From the NCBI GenBank assembly GCA_021163505.1, contig JAGGVE010000004.1, positions 1-46,001 on the forward strand: DNA of 46,001 bases. The letters are read 5' to 3'. The translations under genes and the position numbers were made by a program. Shown one piece after another: positions 25,246 through 35,700 of this stretch; within the stretch, counting starts at the first letter, position 1, and each line of letters opens with the position of its first letter. The notes below the pieces were generated by a model that did no database searches, was not told where the DNA came from, and was given only the letters and a program-made list of their open reading frames with translations. This stretch comes from Candidatus Iainarchaeum sp. Lineage in GTDB: Archaea; Iainarchaeota; Iainarchaeia; Iainarchaeales; DTGL01.

Positions 25246-28200
25246 ATGGACCTTAGAGAGAAATGGGAAGATTTCATGTTCTGGCTTGAAGACCACAATA
25301 TCCCTAAACCTGCTTTCTTTGCACTTATAATAGCCATCATTGTGGTAATATTTATTCTTTTGGGAGGCCTCGAGCTTATTATTCCGGCGCCGAGGGAAGA
25401 GGTTACTTTAAACGTTATTGTGCTTGACAGAAAAGAGAATCCTATTGAAGGGGCAAGTGTAACAATAAAGAGCGAGGAGCTAACAAAGGTAGAGGAAACA
25501 AATGAAAATGGTATTGCTACATTTCTTGTGTATAAGGATTCCGAGGTTATAATTGAGGTGAGCTACGAGGGTGAAACTGCTCGCGAAACCATCACGGTGG
25601 AGGGCTTTACAGAAAAAAGAATAATGCTTGATATCGAGCTTATAACATATGCAGATAAAAAAATAGTGTTCTTCAAAGAAGGGACGGATGAAAAATATAC
25701 TGATATTGAATCGATAGATGCTGCCTGCAGCAATGCTGACTGGCACCAAAGCAACTCGCAGGTAATTAATGGTGAGGTACTGCTTAGAAGAGTACCTAGC
25801 AATTGTGGAAAGCTTAGCATAAAAGTAAATGGGGAGTGGCACGAAGTTAGTGCTGAAGGAACTGAGCCAGTCAGAATATATCTAAAAGAAGAGGTTAAGA
25901 AGGGCAGGCTTATTGTGAAGGTTGTAGACTCCGAGGGAGTACCCATTGGAGCAAACGCTGTTGAGGTCAGAATAAAAAATTCTGTCGGCCAGTATGTGGG
26001 CTCTCAAAAGACAAATGCCAGCGACACAGTTGTTTTTGATGAGCTTCTTCCGGATCGGTATGAAATAACAGCTTCTGGCGAGCATTACAAACCATCTACA
26101 AGCAGTGCTGAAGTGAAAGGTGGCAAGGATACTGTTAAAACCATGTATGTTGAGCCCCTCGTTACTGGCTTCCCAATAAAGATAAGGGTTGTAGACACCA
26201 AAGGTTTTGGCGTAAAAAATGTTGAACTACAGCTGAGAGATTCGGAAACGCAGCAGATACTTGTAAATAAGCAGTTCACCGATGCAAAAGGAGAATACGT
26301 GTTCAATGTTCCTGAAGAAAAGGAATATCTTATAATATTAGCCCTGCCAAACGGATGGAAGAAGCAGATAAAGGCTGTACCAAAAGAGGAATTTTACGAG
26401 GTGACATACGATGAAGAAGAGCTCGAAGAAGGCGGCACTGTAGTTATTGAGGTAAAGGATCAGGAAAATGAGCCTTTGGAAAGTGCAACAGTTGAGCTTT
26501 ATACGATGGAACATAATACCTCAGGCTATGCCTGTGCCACTGGCGCAGATGGATTTTGCGAAATAGAGCATGTTGAACCTGGCAGGTATTATGCCCAAGT
26601 AAAACTTTATTCTTACTCGCCTGCAATAAGTGAAGACTTTGAAGTATTGCCGGGTGAAACCACTACGGTGGGACCAGTAACACTGGAAGTTGATAAGGGA
26701 GTATTTGAGTTTACTGTATTGAATGAGAATTCAGAGCCTATTGCGGGGGCCAAAATAGATGCTTATGATATTGATGGCGAAAGGCTTATAAAAAGCGGAA
26801 GCACAAATGAGGAAGGCATAGCAACTTTATCTATAAGAACAAATGTGCTGCCTTACTTTGTAATTTATGCGAAGGGTTATCTCCCATACATAACAGCGCC
26901 TATCGCGCCCGTAGCTAATTTAACTATTGAAAAAAAGGTCGTGCTGCAGAAAGAATTTTCAGGCATAAAGGTAGAGTTCAAAGGGCTTGAGTATGAAGGT
27001 GAAATGATTGAAGACAGCGTCAGCCCAGGCACAGAATATAAAGGAACGTTTCTACTCATAGTTGGGAAATCAGGCTATTCTAAAGCTGGCTTGCATATAA
27101 GAACAGGTAGTGACACTATTGGAAAGGTCAATAAAGTTGAATCGGACAATGGCTACATAAAACAGATAATTGTCTATGCTACAAAACTTGTGAAGGGTTC
27201 TACATATACGCCTCTTAAAGGCGAAGCCACGGATCTGAAGAGCATTGCGAAGGAAGAAAGCAAATGGGCAAATATTGAATGGAATTTATCGGATAAACTA
27301 AAGAAAGGAGTTTTTGAAGTAGAGGCAGCAATTGTTGTTAGGGACTCCGCTATAACTGGTGATATTTTCAAGTTAAGTTATAGAGGTTATGCTGTAAGCA
27401 CCGCTTACGACCGTGACCCAAGCGATGAAGTACTCGGTTCGCAAAAATCAACTGCAGAAAAGGACTCATTGTATGCAAAAACCTACGATATCGTTTACAG
27501 CATTGGCGTATCAAACCTCTGCGATGATTCCTTCTGTCAATCGTATTTTATAGAGGATTTGCAGAAAAAAACCAGATTGGCAATTATCGACACATATTCA
27601 GCACGGATAGGAAATAGGTACAAGCTTCATTTCACAATCAACAATAAGACTCTGGAACTCAGTGAAGCGGAAATGAAGCTTAAGAATGAGCAAAGGGGCT
27701 TACAATTTGGAGCATACAAGGTATATGGAACGGGCGGAAAAGAAGTCACGGGCAACATCGATTCAAGTAGCGGAACGATAAGCATCGGAACATTTACCTC
27801 AAAAAGCACAATTGCTGGCGAGGTGGAATTTGAAACCATTAAAGACGGCACCCAGGTAATTACAATCGAGTTGCAAAATGGAGCAGAAACTGTTCTGGAA
27901 AAAGAAATTACAATAGAGATTCCGGAAGGGAAGGAAATGATGTTAGAGGTAGTTCCAAAGAACATAGTAGCTATGATAGACAACGAGCTTCTGTTCAAAG
28001 TATCTGATAAAGAATCGGAAGAAGCAATTCAGGACGCAAGCATAACACTAACATTAGATGATAAGCACCTTACAACTGGAACAACAAACAGCGAAGGGGT
28101 CTTTGCATTCACTCTGGAGGCTCCAAGCGCAGGCTCAAAGCTCAAAGTAAGAGCAATGAAACCAGGTTACAGGCCAATAAGTCGTACAATTGAGATCTCG

Positions 28201-31200
28201 GAAGAGGTATTTAATATAACGCCACCAGAAGTAAAGATAGAGCTTAGCCCCATTGGTGGTGAATCACTGAGCTTCTCATTCGATGTGGAAAATATAAGCG
28301 CCATACCTATTGAGATAGAAAAAATAGAGTTTGAAAACGATGAGCTTGGCGAATACATCACAATAGAAGGTTTTGAAGATGCAAAAGGCGAAATTATAGA
28401 GCCCGGGAAGGCAATAACTGTAGAACTCAGTGCTACGCTTACAAACAAAGGCAAAAGAGTTGAAGAGATAACACAGCTTGAAAGCGCATTTACGGTTACT
28501 GTAACAAATAAAACGCTGGAAAAAAGCTGGGTAAAAAGCGCCAATCTCAGCGCAAGGATCATGCTTGAAGGTGCTTTGGAATCCACTGACTGCTTGGTAG
28601 TTGAACCCGCAAAGTGGGAAATAAACACAACAACAAAAGCGAAACAGTTAGCAGTTACTATAAAAAATATGTGTGCGGTAGGCACGCAACCTGCTCCTCT
28701 AAGAAATATTGAAATGAGAGTCTATTGGGGTGCTTCAGACGAGCTTGGAAAATTCAGTGTGACAAGCTCCGAGCTTGAGATTGAGAACGAAGAGCTTGGA
28801 AAAACATATATTGAATTGGCCCCATATGTCGAGCCAGAATTTGAGGATGAGATTATTGTTACATTTGTGCCAGATGAAGAGGTGGAAAGCGGCGAGGCAA
28901 ACGCAAAGATTCAGATAAGGGCAAAGCACGTAAGCAGTTCAGGAAAAGAAGAGGTGAAAACAGCTATTGATGTCTCCTTAACTGTTAATAATATTGCTGA
29001 ATGTGTAAAGGTAATCAAAAGGGAGCCTCTTGAGTTGCGCACCTGCGGTTATGATACTGGCTGGGGCAACTCAATGAGATACTTCGATAGAGACCCGTAT
29101 GCAAGCAGCACCCAGCCAGCAGGTTATCAGAGCCCACAACCAACAACATATATGCAACCATGGCAGATGCCCTGGCAGCCAACTTGGCCAAGCACCCAAG
29201 TACAGCAACCATGGCAAACAACCTATAGCCAAGGACCTTATAATACCCAGTGGCAATGCGAGAGTGAAAAGGCAGAAATAAGAGTAGAGAATAACTGCAC
29301 CACAGATGTCATTGTTTCTTTTGATGCTGCCTCTGCACTCACTTTAGAGCCAGAGGAGCTTGAGATAGCTTCAGGCGAAATTTCGAGCTTTGAGGTTTCT
29401 CCAACCGCTCGCATGGGAAAATATGACATAGTGGTAAGAGCTAAACCCAAAGGTTCCAAAGAGAAATGGAAAAAGATTGACAAGCTATATTTCACTGTAA
29501 TGCGATTCGATGATGTTTCGGAAAAATGCTATCCAATTATAGAGCCAACAACCCTCAGAACAAACTTCCTCGGGTGGCAGAAGGCAGCTGGTAAAATATA
29601 CAATAAATGTTACAACTTTGGGTACAGACTTGAACAAATAACAAAGGAAAATTTCCACTGCATGGACCCAGAAACAGGCGGAATGCAAATTGCACAGGGG
29701 GTCTGCCCGCTTATAAGAGAGGTATTCGTTTCGCCGCCTACTGTGCAGAAAGTATCTGATACTGAGACCTGGGAAGTTATGGAATTCAGCATATGGTACG
29801 ATCCAAACATAACCCAGCGCTGGCCGTTGCTATTAGAAGGGCCTATAGATAAGAGAATTGGGATGATAAGGGCAGCAAGCTCTTCACTATACAGCGCAGT
29901 GATCTCGCCTGGGGAAATATATGTACCCATGTATATACCGTTCCTTGGGCAGAAGAAATATTTCAAGGTGCAGGTTACATTTGAAGATCCATTCGAATGG
30001 TTCGGGGTGGCTGGAACGCTCATAGACGCTGGCGATCCCAATAAACAGCCATCTGAATGTGTAAACAAGGAAGCACTGAATGTTCCTGCAGCGGGTGAAG
30101 AATATCTTTACATTGGGGATGATCACTTCGCAAACGACATATTCACTTGGAAAGAAAATCCACCCAAAAGCGAGTGGGTAATGCCAGTCGCAACATCAAA
30201 TGAACAGATAATAGGCGTTCCTGGAGTCGAACAGGCATCAGGCTTCTGCGGAAGAAGTGACTATATAGAAAAGCTCCCATACACAACTTGGACAGATGCT
30301 GCTTCAGGCATCAAAATAACGTTTGAATTAACCCACAACAAGCATCATATTGTGATGAAAGTAGATAGAAGCGAGATGTTTACTAAATGTGCGCTTATAG
30401 ACTTCCAGTACCCAATAAAGGTAACAAGGGTGTTTAACAATCCAGGCACAGAAGAGGTTTTGCTACACGTAGCAGTAAATGTCCTGAATAAAGGTGTAAC
30501 AGAATATTATGAAGGCTGTGAATTTGAGGAAATGGAGAAAAAACCTGTGCCTGGCTGGGCAAATCTTGAGAGCTGTGATACTACTGGTGAAGCAATATAC
30601 TCACAGTACGGTTTTGATAAGTTACTATTCACATGGGAAGCCGACGAAATAACTCAAAACACATGTAGGACTAAGGAGCTTGGAGGGCAGGGATACTTCT
30701 GTGATGGAGCGCAGTTTTTGCTTTCAATATCTGGAGACTTGGTTAAGATAAAGAACAAAATAGAAGAACTGAACAATAGGATGAAAGAGGATCAATCGCT
30801 TGTGCTCACAGCAAAAGCGATACATGAAAATTCAGAGCTGGAAAGCGAGCTCATGGAACCGGGTAAGATGTATAAAATAATGAAGAAGCAAACAATAGTA
30901 AACGATAGCGTGCAGAACAAAAATTTGCTTGTATTTTTGCAGAGTCAATCGTATGGCGGGGGAATGTTACCCGCACCCTCTCTATCAGCGGATTCGTGCG
31001 ACCTCTCAGAGCTTGAAAGCGATTTATCTGGACTTGTTGAAAACCTCAGCACTGAAACGGAAGAATTCACAACCTTAAGACTGCTGGGATTCAGAAGAAG
31101 ATTTGAAGCAAAGCTTAGGGAATGTTATGGTTCAGACATAACTACTGAAAATGTGATTGGTATAATAGCGCCTGAAATGGACTATGCAGTTAGCGGCACG

Positions 31201-32694
31201 GAAGCGAGCGAAGCATGGGGCGTTCTTTCCGCTCCCGCGATAGGAGAAATGCCAATAATAGAACATAATGATAGCGTTAATGCCTATGTTATAACGTTTG
31301 AGGAATACATGGCAATTCACAACCAGATACTTCAAGGAATTTTGAGCAACATAAGAAGCGGGCAGAGAGATTCGCCAATAGTGGTTAACATTGGTGGTTT
31401 AAGCATGCAGAGCAACGAAGCCGTATGGCTCAGCTTCCTGCAGATGCTAAAAGAAAACATAGAGTTTAAACTTGTTGTTATCAATAAGCCGGGGATGAGC
31501 CCGGCTCTGGAAGAGTATGTAAAAGAGTACGCCGAAAATGCTGTTCAGGCAGAATCTAACGAAACTCCTGAGGACATAATATTCTCTGCCAATATAAAAA
31601 CAGATAACCTAAGCCCTCAATTTGTGAGCGATTTTCTCGCAGCATATCCTAAGATTCCTATAAACCCAGACCAGATAGAATTCAAACAATACATGCACCT
31701 CGAAAATTCGCTGTTCAGTGAAGAAACAAATAGCAAAAGGGTTAGCAGCGGGCAATACGCATACAGAATAGAACCAAAAATTATGTTTGATTTTAGCAAT
31801 AGCATTGCAACAGTAGCGTTAGATAAATTTATAGTAAAACTTTATCAGGAAAAGAGTTTGGAAGGCATCGATAGCGAAAAAGGAACCTCTTATGCTGAAA
31901 ACCCATTAATGTACCTTTCATTTGATGCGCCGCTTGGCAGAGGTTCTTCAAGTGCAGATTATGGAATTGCATTTTCGTCACTTCCAGAAAAGAAGCTCTA
32001 CTACAATTGGACAGACGAAGCGAGTTCTATGGCAGAAATAGCAGAGCGCTCGCCTGGAATAAGAACAATAACTATGGAGTTTAGCGACAAATTTGAAAAG
32101 ACAAGGGAGGGTAAAGTGATAGAGCTTGACCTTAGCAAGAACAAACTGAAATACTACCCTTCATATCCAGTGAGCCTAAAGGTCAGCTCCTCAAGCGGGC
32201 AAAACAACATTCTGTTCTATAGGTTTAATATTCCTTCATATTATGGAAATGTAAATGCATTATTTGCATGGTTTTCGCTCAACACAGATCAGGTACAAAC
32301 GCCTGTAGATGAATTTAAGACGTTTGAGCCTGCAGCTTTCTGTGAAGGCTGGACAGAGCCAAGTGAGATGGCAAAGTTATTCCTGCCACCTGGCGACTGG
32401 TACTCAATAACTTTTGTTCCTTACGCCACCACAGGAGAAACCTTGCAACTTGAGCTTAGCTGTGCAATGCAACCAGCGGTTATGCAGGCAAAGGTATTTG
32501 AAGGGAGTGAAACCCAAACAGAGCTTACTACTGGCTTGCCCGGTGGTTCAGTAAAGCTGAACGAACCAGGGAATCCACCATCAATAAAAGAATATTTAGA
32601 AAGGATAAAGAATGGCGAGATTTGTGTAGATACTATAAGCAAAAAGGAGCTCTTATTAAGATGGAATCCAAATGCGGTAGAGCTGCCAGGATAG
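25246..32694 (+). CDS. Giant surface protein B (2482 aa): six Ig-like repeats, core module, WNP-ending tail
   Basis: A short cytoplasmic helix (REKWEDFMFWLEDHN) and a TM at about 24-44 anchor the protein. Six CnaB-like repeats (about 52-570) follow; repeat 2 has C161 and C187. The core (about 572-840) contains AGLHIRTG ending at residue 621, YDRDPSDE (RDP at 723-725) and C759-x4-C764. After a seventh repeat come Cys-bearing sandwich domains (starting C1116), the second interrupted by a Gln/Pro/Trp-rich insert (about 1279-1338). A YFCDGAQF motif (C1819) and a C-terminal domain ending in WNP (2473-2475) are shared with giant C. An alpha/beta-looking stretch (about 2005-2120) is unassigned. GGAGG precedes the ATG. 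Expected to be extracellular; function unknown. Confidence 0.9.
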   Translation: MDLREKWEDFMFWLEDHNIPKPAFFALIIAIIVVIFILLGGLELIIPAPREEVTLNVIVLDRKENPIEGASVTIKSEELTKVEETNENGIATFLVYKDSEVIIEVSYEGETARETITVEGFTEKRIMLDIELITYADKKIVFFKEGTDEKYTDIESIDAACSNADWHQSNSQVINGEVLLRRVPSNCGKLSIKVNGEWHEVSAEGTEPVRIYLKEEVKKGRLIVKVVDSEGVPIGANAVEVRIKNSVGQYVGSQKTNASDTVVFDELLPDRYEITASGEHYKPSTSSAEVKGGKDTVKTMYVEPLVTGFPIKIRVVDTKGFGVKNVELQLRDSETQQILVNKQFTDAKGEYVFNVPEEKEYLIILALPNGWKKQIKAVPKEEFYEVTYDEEELEEGGTVVIEVKDQENEPLESATVELYTMEHNTSGYACATGADGFCEIEHVEPGRYYAQVKLYSYSPAISEDFEVLPGETTTVGPVTLEVDKGVFEFTVLNENSEPIAGAKIDAYDIDGERLIKSGSTNEEGIATLSIRTNVLPYFVIYAKGYLPYITAPIAPVANLTIEKKVVLQKEFSGIKVEFKGLEYEGEMIEDSVSPGTEYKGTFLLIVGKSGYSKAGLHIRTGSDTIGKVNKVESDNGYIKQIIVYATKLVKGSTYTPLKGEATDLKSIAKEESKWANIEWNLSDKLKKGVFEVEAAIVVRDSAITGDIFKLSYRGYAVSTAYDRDPSDEVLGSQKSTAEKDSLYAKTYDIVYSIGVSNLCDDSFCQSYFIEDLQKKTRLAIIDTYSARIGNRYKLHFTINNKTLELSEAEMKLKNEQRGLQFGAYKVYGTGGKEVTGNIDSSSGTISIGTFTSKSTIAGEVEFETIKDGTQVITIELQNGAETVLEKEITIEIPEGKEMMLEVVPKNIVAMIDNELLFKVSDKESEEAIQDASITLTLDDKHLTTGTTNSEGVFAFTLEAPSAGSKLKVRAMKPGYRPISRTIEISEEVFNITPPEVKIELSPIGGESLSFSFDVENISAIPIEIEKIEFENDELGEYITIEGFEDAKGEIIEPGKAITVELSATLTNKGKRVEEITQLESAFTVTVTNKTLEKSWVKSANLSARIMLEGALESTDCLVVEPAKWEINTTTKAKQLAVTIKNMCAVGTQPAPLRNIEMRVYWGASDELGKFSVTSSELEIENEELGKTYIELAPYVEPEFEDEIIVTFVPDEEVESGEANAKIQIRAKHVSSSGKEEVKTAIDVSLTVNNIAECVKVIKREPLELRTCGYDTGWGNSMRYFDRDPYASSTQPAGYQSPQPTTYMQPWQMPWQPTWPSTQVQQPWQTTYSQGPYNTQWQCESEKAEIRVENNCTTDVIVSFDAASALTLEPEELEIASGEISSFEVSPTARMGKYDIVVRAKPKGSKEKWKKIDKLYFTVMRFDDVSEKCYPIIEPTTLRTNFLGWQKAAGKIYNKCYNFGYRLEQITKENFHCMDPETGGMQIAQGVCPLIREVFVSPPTVQKVSDTETWEVMEFSIWYDPNITQRWPLLLEGPIDKRIGMIRAASSSLYSAVISPGEIYVPMYIPFLGQKKYFKVQVTFEDPFEWFGVAGTLIDAGDPNKQPSECVNKEALNVPAAGEEYLYIGDDHFANDIFTWKENPPKSEWVMPVATSNEQIIGVPGVEQASGFCGRSDYIEKLPYTTWTDAASGIKITFELTHNKHHIVMKVDRSEMFTKCALIDFQYPIKVTRVFNNPGTEEVLLHVAVNVLNKGVTEYYEGCEFEEMEKKPVPGWANLESCDTTGEAIYSQYGFDKLLFTWEADEITQNTCRTKELGGQGYFCDGAQFLLSISGDLVKIKNKIEELNNRMKEDQSLVLTAKAIHENSELESELMEPGKMYKIMKKQTIVNDSVQNKNLLVFLQSQSYGGGMLPAPSLSADSCDLSELESDLSGLVENLSTETEEFTTLRLLGFRRRFEAKLRECYGSDITTENVIGIIAPEMDYAVSGTEASEAWGVLSAPAIGEMPIIEHNDSVNAYVITFEEYMAIHNQILQGILSNIRSGQRDSPIVVNIGGLSMQSNEAVWLSFLQMLKENIEFKLVVINKPGMSPALEEYVKEYAENAVQAESNETPEDIIFSANIKTDNLSPQFVSDFLAAYPKIPINPDQIEFKQYMHLENSLFSEETNSKRVSSGQYAYRIEPKIMFDFSNSIATVALDKFIVKLYQEKSLEGIDSEKGTSYAENPLMYLSFDAPLGRGSSSADYGIAFSSLPEKKLYYNWTDEASSMAEIAERSPGIRTITMEFSDKFEKTREGKVIELDLSKNKLKYYPSYPVSLKVSSSSGQNNILFYRFNIPSYYGNVNALFAWFSLNTDQVQTPVDEFKTFEPAAFCEGWTEPSEMAKLFLPPGDWYSITFVPYATTGETLQLELSCAMQPAVMQAKVFEGSETQTELTTGLPGGSVKLNEPGNPPSIKEYLERIKNGEICVDTISKKELLLRWNPNAVELPG
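29080..29259 (+). repeat. Gln/Pro/Trp/Thr-rich low-complexity insert in giant B
   Basis: About 60 codons (residues 1279-1338) are made mainly of Q, P, T, W, Y and S, including MQPWQMPWQPTWP. It lies between cysteines of one sandwich domain and has no counterpart in A, C or D. It is coding, in frame, and probably a flexible, surface-exposed loop. Confidence 0.7.
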
Positions 32695-32795
32695 AAATAT
32701 TAAATAGAATAAACAAATACATAAATTAAATAAAAACAAAAAAATAGAAAGGAATAAAATAAAAAATGATAATCAATTAATATGAGGAAGTTAAC

Positions 32796-35700
32796 ATGGG
32801 CATACTGCAGTCGCTGAAAGACCTTTATTATCACTTAGAGGATAAATATTATGACCTTATAGACCGAATAAGCACACGCATTCCTATCTACAAAGTTACA
32901 GATGCGATAGATAAGGTTGTGCCTTCCTTTGCGTTGCTTCTTCTGATAATAGCTGTTCTAATTGGTTATGTTCTCATAAGCTTCACACCAGCAATAATGC
33001 CAAAAAAAGCAGAGATAAGCGTGCTTGTTGAATACAGGGATCGATATGGCGCAAAGTACCCTCTTGAAGGCGCATCTGTAACTATCATAAACGGTGAGCT
33101 TTCTACAACAATTGACACCAATGAAGATGGAATGTTGAGCACGCCGTATTATGCAAAGATCGGCGATGTTATTCAGATAAGCATAGCGAAAGATGGTTTC
33201 AAGCCAAAACCTTATTCAACAGAGCTTGAGGTTGATAGCGAAATAGAACACATACATGTTGTTCTTGATGAAATAATAAAATTCAAAGATGTTAGATTTA
33301 GGCTTGTTGATGAAGATGGCAACCCTATTGCAAACAAATTTGTTAGCTTGAGCTTTGAATGCGGCAACGATGCTGAAGCCCCAGCAGATATAGAAACAAT
33401 GACTGATTATACAGGGCTTGTGGAAGTGAACGATGTCCCTATTGAATGCGACCCGTTGCTAGTTTCTGTGAGCGCCAAGGGTTATGAAGCATTGGTGCGC
33501 GAGCCCGTTAGGGACGGCTCAGCCATTGTATTGAAACCAAAAGAAGAATTGAAACCACCGGAGGAGAAAGGCAGAATTATTGTAAGTGTACTTTTTAAAG
33601 GCGAACCTGTAACAGACCCTATTGCGGTTGAGCTCTACAAAGACACTGGCGCAGCACCGATGTTTATGGAGTATAAAACAACAGACAATGGGCAGGTTAT
33701 ATTCGAGGTGCTCGCTGGCACTTATAAAGTAAAAACTCGCGCAACTCAGAAATATGATAGCGCCGAATCCAATTTTATCACAGTGGGAGCAGACGAATAC
33801 AGAACAGTTACACTAGAGATTAGAGAAAGGATAATAGGTCACATAAAATTAAAAGTGATTGATGAAGCAAACGAAGAGCCATTAAAGGATGTCAGAGTAA
33901 CCCTGATGAAAGAATCAACGCAAGTAGCTTTCGATGAAACTGACGAAAATGGCTATGTGCAGTTCAACTTAACTAAAGATGAAAGCTTTACTGTGGTAAT
34001 AGATCACCCTGAATATTGTTTGGCACGCTTAACAGATGTGCGGAAGTCAGATAGCGTAATAGAAGTGAAGCTTAAGAAATACACAGGTGATTGTGGCGGC
34101 GTGCTCATAGCGAAAGTTGTAGATGAAGATGATAACCCTATTGCAAATGCAATGGTTGGAATATTTGACGAAAAAGGCAATTCTTTAGGCTGGGCTGAGC
34201 GCATTACTGATATAAATGGTGAGGCAGAGTTTAAAGGTCTGCGTGCAGGCAAATACAAGTTCTTTGCATACAAGGGTTATGGAAGCGGTTGGAGCGATGT
34301 TGTTGAATATCGTGTAAGAGAAGCGGTGGAGGAAAGAGCAACAATTGTGCTGCATATTCCAAAAGCAACAATCGAGCTAAGGGTTGTTAATTATGACTCT
34401 GAGCCCTTGCCGTTCAGTGATGTAACGCTGAAGAATGCCGACACAGATAAGCTGCTTGCAGGACCTGTAAAGGTTGAGGACCTAAACGGAAAAATAAGCT
34501 TTACTGTTGATGCTGGCATACCTTTCTACGCGTACATAACAAATCCGCAATATGCAAGCTACTCTACAGAAGCAATAACCTTAAAGCCCAATGAGCAGCG
34601 TTTTATGCAGGTTGTGCTCGAGCCAAAACGCATAAGTGGCGAAATAAAAGTAGACTTCTTGGGGCTGTTTAAAGGTGATAAAACCGCTTCGGTGGTTGCA
34701 GCAGGCAAGGAATATATCGCTAAATTCAGGCTTTCAGTACCAGAACAAGCAAACTACCAAAAGTTCGGCCTGCATATAAGGACTGGCAAATACAACATGA
34801 TGGAAAAAGACTTTATATATATTAAGGACGTTTATGCACCAGGCAAGCCAAATATTATAAGGGGCACTTCATTTAACCCGGGGCAGGGAATAACCTACGA
34901 TACGCAATTCTTAAGCGCCGATGGCTCAAAATGGGTGAATTTGGAATGGGCCAGCGGCAGAACAGGAACAATCTATGTAAATGCTAGAATAAAGATTAAA
35001 AAAACAGCGGTTGAAGAAGAACTACCAATATTCTGGCGCGCATGGGCTGTAAAAGAAAACAAGGTAATAAGAGACCCGGTTGATTATTCGCTAGGAGATA
35101 CTGCAAGCGAACAGGATCTATATGCAAGGGCCTACAAGCGCACGTTCCAAGTCGGTATGGAAAAGCTCTGTACAGATAAATGGTGCGTATCCCTGAAGAT
35201 TTTAGATATAGAGAACGACATAGCTGAATATGTGGATGAGACCTACAGTGCAAAGGTAGGCAAAGAGTATAAGCTCTCTTTCAGCATATTGAATAACAGC
35301 CCATACGAAACAGACACATTCGATAACGTGCAGCTGAAAATACTAAACAGCGAGAAAAACATAACTTTCAAAGAGTATGAAATTATAGGCGATACAATCA
35401 CACAAGGAACAGCAAATGCTAATGAAACTTCTTATATAAAAATAGGCAACCTGCCTAGGAATAAGGAAGTTCGCGGTGAAATAACATTTGTACCTAATGC
35501 AGCAATGGCGGGAACAATAATGATAAGGCTTCATGATCCGGCAAGGCATGCGCACATATTTGAGAAGGAAATTCTGGTTGATATTGCTGCTGCAAACGAG
35601 TTTATTGTTGAATTCAAAACTGCAAGCGAGGAGTTTGCAGCAGAACCTCCGCTACTGCCAAGCGGTATAGAGAACACCGTGGTTATAAGGGTGCGTGACA

